From: Chloroflexota bacterium
Lineage (GTDB): Bacteria > Chloroflexota > Anaerolineae > Ardenticatenales > Ardenticatenaceae
NCBI GenBank assembly: GCA_003520455.1
Contig: DOUV01000061.1
Location: 1 to 9,835 of the forward strand
Reading direction: 5' to 3'
Length of the DNA stretch: 9,835 nucleotides
The notes below the pieces were generated by a model. The model made no database searches. It saw only the letters and a program-made list of their open reading frames with translations, and was not told the origin of the DNA. Below, piece after piece: positions 1 to 5,948 of this stretch (within the stretch, counting starts at the first letter, position 1; each line of letters opens with the position of its first letter). The translations under genes and the position numbers were made by a program.

Positions 1-853
1 GCACCGCCTCGAGCAGGGCAGCCGGTGTGCGGTACTCGTCTACTCGCAGAGACTCGCGGAAGAAGGGGCGGGGAGAAGAGGCGACATGGCGCGCAGTGAA
101 CCCTTCTCCGTCCAGCACGACGTCGTAGATGCCCTTCTTCCAGTTGTGTTCCCCCATGGCACAATGCTCGAGTGATCCGGGGTTGAAGATCCAGCCGTCG
201 CGCTCGAAGGGCTTGTGGAAGTGGCCGAGCGCAACGTAGTCGACGCAGTCGCGCAGGGGCACGAGTTGGGCGTAGCTGAGCCCGCCCCGGCGGTTGCCCA
301 TCTCGCCCTCCAGCCCGGTGTGGGCCAGCAGAACGGTGTGGCGCCGGCGCGGCAGACTCCGGATCGCCTCGACCAGGCGCGGCCACCACGGTCCGGCCGC
401 GCCCCACGGCACCCCGATCACGCGCAGCTCCCCCAGATCGATGTACCCACCCCTGTGGCCGTCCCACAGTGTGAGTGTGGGCACACGGCCGTCCGCCCCT
501 CCAGCATCCTTTGTCAGGGCGGGCTGGAGGAGCGTGAGGTAGCCCTCCTCCGCCAGAACATCCAGCCACGAGATCTGATCCAGGTAGCGCGCCCGGTCGT
601 GGTTCCCGGTGATGGCAACAACCGGAACCCGCGCGTCGCGAGCGCGGCCGAGGGTCGTCGCGGCCTGGAGATAGGCCTGCGGGGGGACGGTCGACTTTTC
701 GAAGAGATCGCCCGCAATCAAGATCGCATCCACCCCCTCGCGAACGGCCCACTCGATTGCCCAGCGAAAGGCCTGCCCGAAGTCGTCGAACCGCGCATCC
801 AACCCGTACTGGTGGTAGCCGAGGTGCACGTCGGCGATGTGGATGAAACGCAT
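1..853 (-). CDS. sbcD: SbcD/Mre11-family DNA repair exonuclease, partial (C-terminus beyond left edge)
   Basis: The frame is open from ATG at 853 to base 1 (284 codons, no stop), so the 3' end lies outside the window. The protein begins MRFIHIADVHLGYHQ and carries the whole metal-binding set of Mre11-type phosphoesterases: D8-x-H10, G48-D49, G83-N84-H85-D86, H178 (LLAHTG) and G210-H211-x-H213 (LGHFH). SbcD/Mre11 normally works with the SMC-like ATPase SbcC/Rad50 as a Mn-dependent nuclease that opens hairpins and processes double-strand breaks. The start is set by a GGAGGG Shine-Dalgarno at 858-863, only 4 nt from the ATG. sbcC is not visible and may lie to the left. A HerA-like ATPase fragment directly upstream fits the known herA/nurA/mre11/rad50 neighbourhoods. 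A stand-alone YhaO-like phosphoesterase is a less likely reading, because the missing C-terminal cap would decide it. Confidence 0.93.
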   Translation of the reverse strand, partial: MRFIHIADVHLGYHQYGLDARFDDFGQAFRWAIEWAVREGVDAILIAGDLFEKSTVPPQAYLQAATTLGRARDARVPVVAITGNHDRARYLDQISWLDVLAEEGYLTLLQPALTKDAGGADGRVPTLTLWDGHRGGYIDLGELRVIGVPWGAAGPWWPRLVEAIRSLPRRRHTVLLAHTGLEGEMGNRRGGLSYAQLVPLRDCVDYVALGHFHKPFERDGWIFNPGSLEHCAMGEHNWKKGIYDVVLDGEGFTARHVASSPRPFFRESLRVDEYRTPAALLEAV

Positions 854-873
854 GGAGCCCTCCGTGTTCCAGG

Positions 874-1083
874 CTGCAGGCCGCGCAGCAGCTCGGCGAT
901 CACGAGGTTCTTGATCTGCGGCGCGTCGGTGTCGCTCGGGTCGATGATCGTGACCTGTCCGGGTGTAGTCAGGGCCTCGTAGTCGAGCGGGGTGGCTTTC
1001 GGATTGTCGAAGACGTTGAGGCGCAGGAGCTGGCTGAGCCGCCCCTGGACCCGGCGCTGCATCGAGCGGGAGAGGTTGGAGGC
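874..1083 (-). pseudogene. Internal fragment of a HerA-like hexameric ATPase/helicase gene
   Basis: About 70 in-frame codons read as the middle of a HerA/DUF87 ATPase. They include a SMQRRVQGRL helix, LLRLNVFDN, the strand DYEALTTPGQVTIID, then SDTDAPQIKNLVIAELLRG. In intact HerA proteins this block lies between Walker A and Walker B. Here there is no P-loop upstream and no DE(A/S)H box downstream: similarity stops about 20 bases before the sbcD start and does not resume above 1083. The frame happens to stay open from 1452 to 718, but the flanks are low-complexity shadow sequence and its 3' end is sbcD read out of frame. HerA pumps DNA to the NurA or Mre11 nuclease during end resection, so its position behind sbcD fits a former operon. 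I infer deletion on both sides; the family assignment is from memory of the motif. Confidence 0.7.
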
Positions 1084-1470
1084 CCGGCCAGGGCGATTTT
1101 TCCGGCGGCCAGGTTGAGTGTAACAGATCGAAATCAACTGGACAAGCCCCGCCGGATGCGATTCGACCGGAATTCCCGTCACGGCCCCAAGGTATTCCTC
1201 TCTTTGCGCCTTGGCGTGCGGTCTGCTGTTGTTCCAGTTGAAGAAGCCCACCAACGGTGGGATGCTCGTAGTCGACGGTGGCTGGCAGCCGTTTTGGAGG
1301 CAGTGGTGGGGGCGTTGCGCGATTGTGGGTGAGACGGGTGCATGCGGCGTGGCGTCCAGCGAGACGGCCTCAAAGTGAGCAGAAAGTGAGCAGCGATTGG
1401 GCTGGAAGTAAGCGGCGGGGGGCGGTAGAGTGTGCCTGCGTTGATCGATCACGAATCAGGAGGCAATTCA
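1084..1470. other. Intergenic region between herA remnant and exported-protein gene
   Basis: I see no convincing gene. Contents: a single CTTTGCGCCTTGGCG stretch near 1201-1216 of the kind often scattered between genes in high-GC genomes, a tandem 11-bp repeat (1372-1393), and the leader of the exported protein with its ribosome binding site at 1458-1463. A weak sigma-70-like promoter could use TAGAGT at 1426-1431 as -10, but no good -35 sits at the right distance. Confidence 0.5.
1372..1393 (+). repeat. Perfect tandem 11-bp repeat AAAGTGAGCAG x2
   Basis: AAAGTGAGCAG occurs at 1372-1382 and again at 1383-1393 with no gap, about 80 nt before the start of the exported-protein gene. The 11-bp period is about one helical turn, so both copies face the same side of the DNA, as expected for a regulator binding pair. 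The role as an operator is inference; a chance slippage duplication is possible. Confidence 0.55.
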
Positions 1471-1977
1471 ATGAAGTGGCGTTTGCGTCTCAGCCTGTCA
1501 TTCTGCATCGGCCTGCTCACGGTCGTGTTGGGAGCCGGAACGACCGTCGCTGCGGGACCGCCAACGATCTGCACCGCCGACTTGATCATTTTCACCACGG
1601 ATCCCGGGGCCGCCACCACCACGGGCCAGGTGACGCATTTCCGCGAGAGTGGTGTTGCCGGGTGGTATACCTCGGGCATCTTGAATGGGTACACCTTCAG
1701 CGGCGCGCAAGATATCATGGTCAACAACAAGACCCACACGTCGCAATTGCAGGGCTCGTACATCGCCACAGGGCCAGACAACAATAGTCTGACGATTCGC
1801 TACACCGGTCACGCCGACCTGCTCACGGGAATCGCAACCGGGCACTTCGTGACGGCGGGCGGGACAGGCGCGTTCGCCAACTTCCACTGGGAGGGAGAGA
1901 TTGCGGCCCATCTCATCAGTCTCACCCCGCCAACCTTCGAAACCACGGACACCGGTCCCTGCCACGCGGCCCCCTGA
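1471..1977 (+). CDS. Small secreted protein of unknown function
   Basis: This 168-aa protein starts at ATG 1471 behind a full AGGAGG at 1458-1463 (7-nt spacing). The open frame extends to 1432, but only this start has a ribosome binding site and gives a proper signal peptide: MKWRLRL (positive), a hydrophobic core at about 8-22, and an A-x-A-type cleavage site TVAA|GPP near residue 28. The mature part is rich in Thr, Gly and aromatic residues and looks all-beta. It has a segment GHFVTAGGTGAFANFHWEGE (about residues 125-144) like the 'G-x-F-x-x-x-G-G-T-G-x-F-A' signature of small secreted barrel proteins. Two cysteines remain after cleavage (near residues 33 and 164) and could form a disulfide joining the ends. 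No enzyme motif is seen. It is probably exported via Sec to the cell surface or medium, is transcribed alone, and ends before a strong hairpin. Confidence 0.82.
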   Translation: MKWRLRLSLSFCIGLLTVVLGAGTTVAAGPPTICTADLIIFTTDPGAATTTGQVTHFRESGVAGWYTSGILNGYTFSGAQDIMVNNKTHTSQLQGSYIATGPDNNSLTIRYTGHADLLTGIATGHFVTAGGTGAFANFHWEGEIAAHLISLTPPTFETTDTGPCHAAP

Positions 1978-1997
1978 GCCAACCACCCTCCCCTTAC

Positions 1998-2037
1998 CAC
2001 ACGCGCCCGAGCATCGATTGATGCTCGGGCGCGTGTG
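1998..2037 (+). terminator. Perfect 18-bp hairpin downstream of the exported-protein gene
   Basis: CACACGCGCCCGAGCATC (1998-2015), loop GATT, and its exact reverse complement (2020-2037) form an 18-bp stem starting 20 bp after the stop codon. Neither side has a run of T, so it is not a textbook intrinsic terminator. It may be a U-tract-less terminator or a 3'-end stabiliser serving the convergent units (this gene and the LuxR gene ending at 2221). Confidence 0.6.
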
Positions 2038-2220
2038 CGCCCGGTCGGGACGAATAGCCCTAACCTGGCCCCGCCGGCTCTCTATCGTCCAGAGCGATCA
2101 AATTGTATGAGATCCTGGTGGATGAATTGGACCACCGGGGCAGGCGACCAGGCGCGAAGAGCTCATCGCCGGGGGAAGAAATGCTCATGTAAATGCGAGG
2201 TTGAGAACGCGATCTCAGGA

Positions 2221-2502
2221 TCAGGAGAGCCTTGCAGCGCCGCGGCCGACAACCTCTTTCGTGTTCGGACCGAGCACAATCACCTGCAAGGGCCGGTTGG
2301 GCTTGACCAACCCTGCATCCACAGCCAGGGCCAGCGCGTGGCCGATGGTATTGGCATCCAGCCGGTCGGCAGCCTCCCGAAGATAGTCCCTCACTGTGTA
2401 CCGCGATAGTCCAAGCCGCCGGGCCGTCTCTCCTACAGTGAGACCATTGGCCAGGTGAGTCAGGCACTCGTGCTGACGGGGCGAGAGCGGCGCTTTCATC
2501 AT
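2221..2502 (-). CDS. Stand-alone LuxR/GerE-type helix-turn-helix protein
   Basis: This 93-aa protein is almost entirely a LuxR C-terminal DNA-binding domain. LSPRQHECLTHLANGLT (6-22) is the domain start and GETARRLGLSRYTVRDYLRE (24-43) contains the scaffold and recognition helices. It is followed by the dimer helix IGHALALAVDAGLV (53-66) and a short tail. There is no receiver, autoinducer or PAS domain, so any signal must come through expression level or a partner. The ATG at 2502 lies 8 nt from GGAGGG; a second ATG follows immediately at 2499. It is the last of three co-directional small genes, 63 nt downstream of the CxxC protein, and may regulate them. The target is unknown. Confidence 0.87.
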   Translation of the reverse strand: MMKAPLSPRQHECLTHLANGLTVGETARRLGLSRYTVRDYLREAADRLDANTIGHALALAVDAGLVKPNRPLQVIVLGPNTKEVVGRGAARLS

Positions 2503-2565
2503 ACGATCATCCCTCCACCACTGCGGGCGCCCAACGGCGTGGTGAGCGCCTTGTACGACGGGCGA

Positions 2566-2940
2566 TCAAGGAGCGATTCTAGGAAATTGGAGAATGCAGG
2601 ACAAGTCAATCGGCAAGTCCGCGGCCCGGCGGAGCACTTCAGCGTACCGCAAGCATACTTCTGACAAATCCGGATGCGTTTGTGCCCAACCGGTGTACGC
2701 ATCCGACTCTTCGCGTTCGGCCGCCTCCAGCAGCATGCGGCGCAATCGGGGCGCGCCGCCAGCGAGGCAGCGGGCGCAAATATCACCGGCCAGGAGTTCA
2801 TTCCCCAACCAGGCGAGGACGTGCGACAGTGCAGACTCGAGCGGACCGCGGCAAAGCGAACACTTTTCAGCCCACGCTTCGGGGCGAGTTCGCCCGTCGA
2901 CGGTCTGCACTTCGACCGTCACGCGATCTATAGGTCTCAT
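2566..2940 (-). CDS. 124-aa protein with two CxxC knuckles (zinc-ribbon-like), unknown function
   Basis: Cysteines at 27/30 (CSLC) and 55/58 (CARC), 25 residues apart, make a four-Cys zinc-binding pattern. After it comes a helical C-terminal half (about 64-108) rich in Arg, Glu, Leu and Ala. No signal peptide or membrane segment is seen. Start choice: AGGAGG lies upstream of both GTG 2946 (6 nt) and ATG 2940 (12 nt), so the true start may be either; the frame is open further up to 3123 without another ribosome binding site. It probably shares a transcript with the downstream LuxR-type gene (63-nt gap). A zinc-dependent adaptor or anti-sigma-like regulator is possible but unsupported; I do not recognise the family. 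Confidence 0.72.
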   Translation of the reverse strand: MRPIDRVTVEVQTVDGRTRPEAWAEKCSLCRGPLESALSHVLAWLGNELLAGDICARCLAGGAPRLRRMLLEAAEREESDAYTGWAQTHPDLSEVCLRYAEVLRRAADLPIDLSCILQFPRIAP

Positions 2941-3126
2941 GCTCACGAAGGCCCTCCTTTCCGTCTCTGTGCCCATCCGGAACAAGCCATAAGGCCTGCA
3001 AAAAGCGCCGGCAGCGCCGCCGGATGCTCGAGAATACTGCGCTTCGAGCAGGTACGATTGCGCTCCGAACTGCATCGGCTCGGGATTTGAACCGGCCAGG
3101 GCCCTGCTTGACCTCCCAGCCAATCG

Positions 3127-3348
3127 TTACCAGGCTTCCGTCGCGTCTCGTAGCGGCGCCGCCGCTGTCCAGTCCCAAACACGACTCTGGTCGGCTGAGG
3201 CCACAAACCAGGACAAGTCGCGGTATGCCCAGGCAAGTTCCGGGTCTGGATTCGCAGCTAACTGAGCTTCCACTCGTTCAAGCAGCGCAGTACACGCGCC
3301 TGGATTCTTCAGCAAATACCCGACGTCGTGGTCATCGGCGGCGTTCAT
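3127..3348 (-). CDS. Small 73-aa hypothetical protein
   Basis: The frame stays open up to 3603, but the credible start is ATG 3348, which has a purine stretch (GAGAGGGGAA) just upstream. It is preceded by a promoter-like pair and doubled palindromes. The protein starts MNAADDHDVGYLLKNPG, is acidic at the N-terminus and mostly helical, and contains aromatic residues in DPELAWAYRDLSWFV. It has no cysteine pattern, signal peptide or membrane segment beyond residue 10. It is first in a row of three minus-strand small genes, with 180 nt before the next one. I do not recognise it; the assignment as a gene rests on start context and position. Confidence 0.5.
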   Translation of the reverse strand: MNAADDHDVGYLLKNPGACTALLERVEAQLAANPDPELAWAYRDLSWFVASADQSRVWDWTAAAPLRDATEAW

Positions 3349-3405
3349 GGCTTCCCCTCTCCCCGTACCCAGGGGTCGTGATATGGCAAAGCGAACGTGG
3401 CTGTA

Positions 3406-3433
3406 GACATAGCACCGATGAGTAACATTACAA
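3406..3433 (-). promoter_or_regulatory. Candidate sigma-70 promoter for the 73-aa gene
   Basis: On the minus strand TTGTAA (3433-3428) and TATGTC (3411-3406) are 16 bp apart, giving a start near 3399 and a leader of about 50 nt to ATG 3348. The -35 hexamer overlaps one copy of the GTAA-N2-TTAC palindrome. The match to consensus is moderate. Confidence 0.35.
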
Positions 3434-3448
3434 ACGAGTAACATTACA
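3420..3448. promoter_or_regulatory. Doubled palindromic site GAGTAACATTACA x2 (candidate operator)
   Basis: The 13-mer GAGTAACATTACA occurs at 3420-3432 and 3436-3448, 16 bp from start to start. Each copy contains the inverted repeat GTAA-CA-TTAC (3422-3431 and 3438-3447). It lies 70-100 bp upstream of the 73-aa gene and overlaps its candidate -35 box. AT-rich doubled palindromes in such GC-rich DNA are typical of a repressor or activator dimer pair; the protein bound is not known. Confidence 0.55.
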
Positions 3449-3905
3449 GCCGCAAGTGCGTGCGTGGCGAAGATGGTGAACAAAGTTTCACGTCGGATTC
3501 TGATAGCCGTAGATCCATTTCGAGGGGCGGCCCTGGTCAGGCGTAACCGGAAGAACGGTTCAATGCAGCCGATTTGTTTGGGCGGGCCCAACCATCCGAG
3601 CAACCGGGCCGCCCTGCAGACGATTGGAGTCGCTCCCGTGGAAACAATTTCGTCCGGTGGAGCAGGCCCGGATCACCTGCTCCTCAAAACCAATGCCGGC
3701 TGAGGATTCACTGCGAAGATTCCGGGCTGGTTGAAGGCGGAATGTGAATAAGTTTTCATACTTCGAGACCTCAGGGCCGACCTCGAGTCGTGGACGTCTT
3801 CCAGACTTTTTGCGTGCCTGAGGCGCTGGGCAGCCACCGACACGACAGCGAGTGCGCGGTGAGTGGCGAGGGCGGCTGCGGACGAGGACGAGTGTGCGGC
3901 CAGGC
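3449..3905. other. Gene-poor stretch between the small-gene cluster and the kinase remnant
   Basis: Several frames stay open here on both strands, but none shows a ribosome binding site, a recognisable domain or natural composition. Sequence just below 3906 should correspond to the continuation of the kinase GAF domain, yet no frame resembles it, so that part appears lost or scrambled. I see nothing else supportable. Confidence 0.5.
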
Positions 3906-4245
3906 CCACCTGGCGAAGAACGCTGTTTCCTTCGCCGGGTCTGCGTAGGCAACTCCGACGCGGCGGATCGACCCCCTTCGTCAACGACGTCGACGACACA
4001 GAGACCCGCCAGGGTCGGCACGATGAGTGCCGCCAGGCTGGCGAGCGTGGTTTCGAAGTCCAGCGAGGTCGTGAGCACGCGACTGGCCTCGGCCAGGAAC
4101 GCGAGGTAGCCCTGTGGCGCTTCGGCCTCGGCTCAGGCGACCTGCTCGCGGGCGACGGGGTCGGCCCGTTCTTTCTCGGCCCGCCGCAAACCATCTTCCT
4201 TGGCAACTCCTCCGCCGCTCGGCCTGGATTGCCACATCCAGGCCT
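3906..4245 (-). pseudogene. Decayed sensor histidine kinase fragment (PAS end, linker, GAF start)
   Basis: Read 5' to 3' on the minus strand: a PAS-like end (IGLDVAIQAERR, ~4245-4212) shifts frame into the linker AKEDGLRRAEKERADPVARE. An in-frame TGA follows at 4135-4133, then LAFLAEASRVLTTSLDFETT and a GAF start LIVPTLAGLCVVDVVDEGG. The GAF continues as IRRVGVAYADPAKETAF only after a frame change inside a G run (bases 3972-3976). It closely parallels residues 430-495 of the intact kinase at 6371-8908, including SLDYEATL and ADPAK. No HisKA or ATPase part remains. At least two frameshifts plus a stop make a working protein implausible. Confidence 0.72.
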
Positions 4246-4443
4246 ATGAGGGGCCACCTCAGCCGGCGGATCTGGCGATCCGCCGCGAGCGGCTGAATAA
4301 TTACCTTCCTTAATGCTCGCCGGCAGCGCATCCTGGCTTCAATCGAGGTCGTCCAGAGAGACCACGGGCGTGGTGCAGATCCCATCACGGCAACTCGCGC
4401 TCCTCGGCGCACCAGGCCGCTACGGGCACTCGACAATGGACGC

Positions 4444-4623
4444 CTACGACAGTAGATAGCCACCGTCCACGATGATTGTCTCTCCTGTGATGTAGTCAGC
4501 CATAGGCGACACCAGAAAGAGAACGACCGTGGCGATATCGTCCGGCTGCCCGAGACGACCGAGGGGAATCCGAGCCAGGAACCCTTGTTGCAACGCCTCG
4601 ACCGTTGCGCCGTCTTCAGCTCC
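4444..4623 (-). pseudogene. C-terminal remnant of a short-chain dehydrogenase/reductase
   Basis: The last 58 codons of a classical SDR end at TAG 4446-4444. Key pieces are IPLGRLGQPDDIATVVLFLV, then SPMADYITGETIIVDGGYLL, the standard tail helix, 'YITGE' turn and 'VDGG' closing strand. An in-frame TAA at 4626-4624 bounds it upstream. No Rossmann GxxxGxG, Asn, Ser or YxxxK catalytic part is found in any frame above it. Full SDRs are about 250 aa, so roughly three quarters are missing. Confidence 0.75.
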
Positions 4624-5042
4624 TTATCTCCTGTTTGCTCCCTGGAATGCCGGCTCCGCTCCTTCGTCTCAGGTCGGCCGATCACTCCGGCAGGTTGCCA
4701 GGATTGTGGAGGCAGCGACCTGACAAGCAAAGAACAGTAGCTTCGCCTGGCCCGTAGACACGATCCCAAGAAGAGCGACGTGCAGTATCACCGCGGCCGG
4801 CGATGACTGACAGTCACACGATCCGGCATCCCCCACCCCGCTGCCAGGTCAAAAAGTACTCATTCCTTACAGAACCTCGCGAGAGGCTGTCGGGTGGCAC
4901 AGCACGGGTGAACGTCCCGAGGCGTCCTCGCATGCTATGCCTGCGAGCCGTCACTCAATAGCTCAGAGTCGCCACCGGCCCACGGCGCCCGACACGGTCA
5001 CCCGCGCTTGCCGCGTGAGGTTTGACACCGCGCGGACAACAG
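4624..5042. other. Non-coding or unrecognised stretch
   Basis: No recognisable gene. It includes a perfect 13-bp palindrome TGACTGACAGTCA at 4804-4816. On the minus strand, AAGGA followed by ATG near 4874 opens a frame that closes after four codons. Long plus-strand open frames here have shadow-like Pro/Arg/Ser composition and no ribosome binding site. Confidence 0.5.
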
Positions 5043-5072
5043 AAAAGGGTGCCGGCTCTTGCCAGCACCCTT
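5043..5072 (-). terminator. Strong intrinsic terminator, minus strand
   Basis: The minus-strand RNA reads AAGGGTGCTGGC, loop AAGA, GCCGGCACCCTT, then TTCTGTTGT. The 12-bp stem is complete with one G-U wobble. On the plus strand the same position would be a C-A mismatch and there is no T run, so the strand is clear. The nearest upstream protein gene on this strand ends 585 nt away at 5658. It more likely ends the hairpin-rich RNA at 5073-5203. Confidence 0.78.
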
Positions 5073-5203
5073 CGCCTCCAGATACCTTCGGACACATTGG
5101 AACGCTAAGCCCAGATCATAGCGGTCGGTCTCCTTTCCTGGCCTTACCGTGGAGCCGACCAGCGCCGAGGTACAACAGCGCGGAGTACGCAACCTTCGCG
5201 TAC
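5043..5203 (-). ncRNA. Candidate structured non-coding RNA with five consecutive hairpins
   Basis: In order on the minus strand: hairpin A 5203-5185 (GTACGC/GCGTAC), B 5181-5162 (GCGCTG/CGGCGC, one G-U), C 5160-5123 (GGTCGGCTCC/GGAG-A-CCGACC), D 5123-5103 (CGCTA/TAGCG), a 30-nt single strand, then the terminator at 5072-5043. Stems B and the terminator pair fully only as minus-strand RNA. No protein frame fits. The 5' end is unknown because I find no good promoter; a second CCGACC at about 5211-5216 could compete with stem C, as in a switch. I do not match it to RNase P, tmRNA, SRP or 6S RNA. Confidence 0.38.
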
Positions 5204-5657
5204 CTGCCCAGGGTCGGTTACGCCACTTGCTCCCTTGGTGCGATGGGCGTCCAAACTCATCACCAAGATCAATGCACCCGCTGGTCAGGCATCCTGTTGA
5301 TAATTGCATGCTGGTATATCCAGACAGCAAGCATGATAGGCAGCCAACTGTTCAACATCCATAGAGAAAAGGGCCCACAACCGCCTTTGCAACTCTCTCC
5401 GGCGAGGAATTCAAATGCTTCCGCGCGTGCCGCCGCACCACCAGAGTGGGTCTCTCGCGTAGAACGCGGCGACAATCTTCCAGGCAGACCTCTTGCTCGG
5501 GTGACGCGACAGGAAGCCTCGAACAAAGACACTCTCTCCTGTTGGAATCCCGCGCGCGGCGGGCCGGGGGCGCTGGAGCGAAGCACGTCGGAACGCACGC
5601 CTCGCCCACCATCGCCGCTTCGTCCAAACCGGAGAGGGCGGGCGGATTTCCTCTTCC
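5204..5657. other. Gap between candidate RNA and membrane-protein gene
   Basis: No recognisable coding sequence. Open frames on either strand lack start signals and known motifs. A small inverted repeat CTGGTATATCCAG lies near 5311-5323. This could be the long upstream part of the candidate RNA transcript, a 3' untranslated region of the membrane-protein gene, or decayed sequence. Confidence 0.45.
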
Positions 5658-5948
5658 CTACCGCAGCGGGTACATCCCGAAGAAGGTGCTCACCGCGATG
5701 ATCAGCACGAGAAGAGCCCCCAGGACGAGGACAATGTTGATATTCTGAAGTGCGGCGAAAGCGAGAATGAACCCCGCCACGATCGGAGCAAGGTACACAG
5801 CGAGGATCAGTGCGCCGATGAACGCGACGACCTCAAGGAGGAGCTTGAGCAGCGGGGCAAGCGCGCGGAGCAGAATCACCACGATCACGACCAGGGCGAG
5901 CCCGACGGCAACGGCGAGCGCGTTCGTGACCAGGTCACCGCCGATCAT
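5658..5948 (-). CDS. Small integral membrane protein, about three transmembrane helices
   Basis: This 96-aa protein begins MIGGDLVTNALAVAVG. The frame is open to 6011, but ATG 5948 follows a purine-rich GAGAGGGGA and starts directly before the first helix, while the extra N-terminus is polar and unstructured. Hydrophobic segments lie at about 8-30, 36-67 (long, with Pro55, possibly one helix plus a re-entrant part) and 70-91. There are few charges (Lys35, Arg28, Asp5, Arg96) and no signal peptide cleavage site. No catalytic or ligand motif is seen. It may be a membrane anchor or a small stress-type membrane protein; function unknown. It is not obviously in an operon: the kinase lies 420 bp upstream with its own terminator. 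Confidence 0.75.
   Translation of the reverse strand: MIGGDLVTNALAVAVGLALVVIVVILLRALAPLLKLLLEVVAFIGALILAVYLAPIVAGFILAFAALQNINIVLVLGALLVLIIAVSTFFGMYPLR

Noticed and set aside
215..982. 255-codon plus-strand open frame
   Set aside because: It is opposite the sbcD reading frame, which has all family motifs; this is a GC-driven antisense shadow.
718..1452. 244-codon minus-strand open frame taken as one gene
   Set aside because: Only the middle (874-1083) is protein-like (HerA-like). Its end is sbcD read out of frame and its beginning is intergenic shadow overlapping the leader of the exported-protein gene.
3081..3096. tRNA T-arm-like CCGGTTCAAATCCCG on the minus strand
   Set aside because: The T stem does not pair beyond two bases and there is no matching acceptor, D or anticodon arm at the right distances.
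3127..3603. 158-codon version of the 73-aa gene starting at 3603
   Set aside because: The extra N-terminus crosses the promoter and doubled palindrome and has no ribosome binding site; ATG 3348 is better supported.
3981..4769. 262-codon minus-strand open frame
   Set aside because: It is Arg/Ser-rich shadow coding; the SDR and GAF similarity in this stretch lies mainly in other frames.
4937..5701. 254-codon plus-strand open frame
   Set aside because: It has no ribosome binding site, a Pro/Arg/Ser-rich shadow-like composition and no known motif. It runs through the strong minus-strand hairpins and terminator and the end of the membrane-protein gene.
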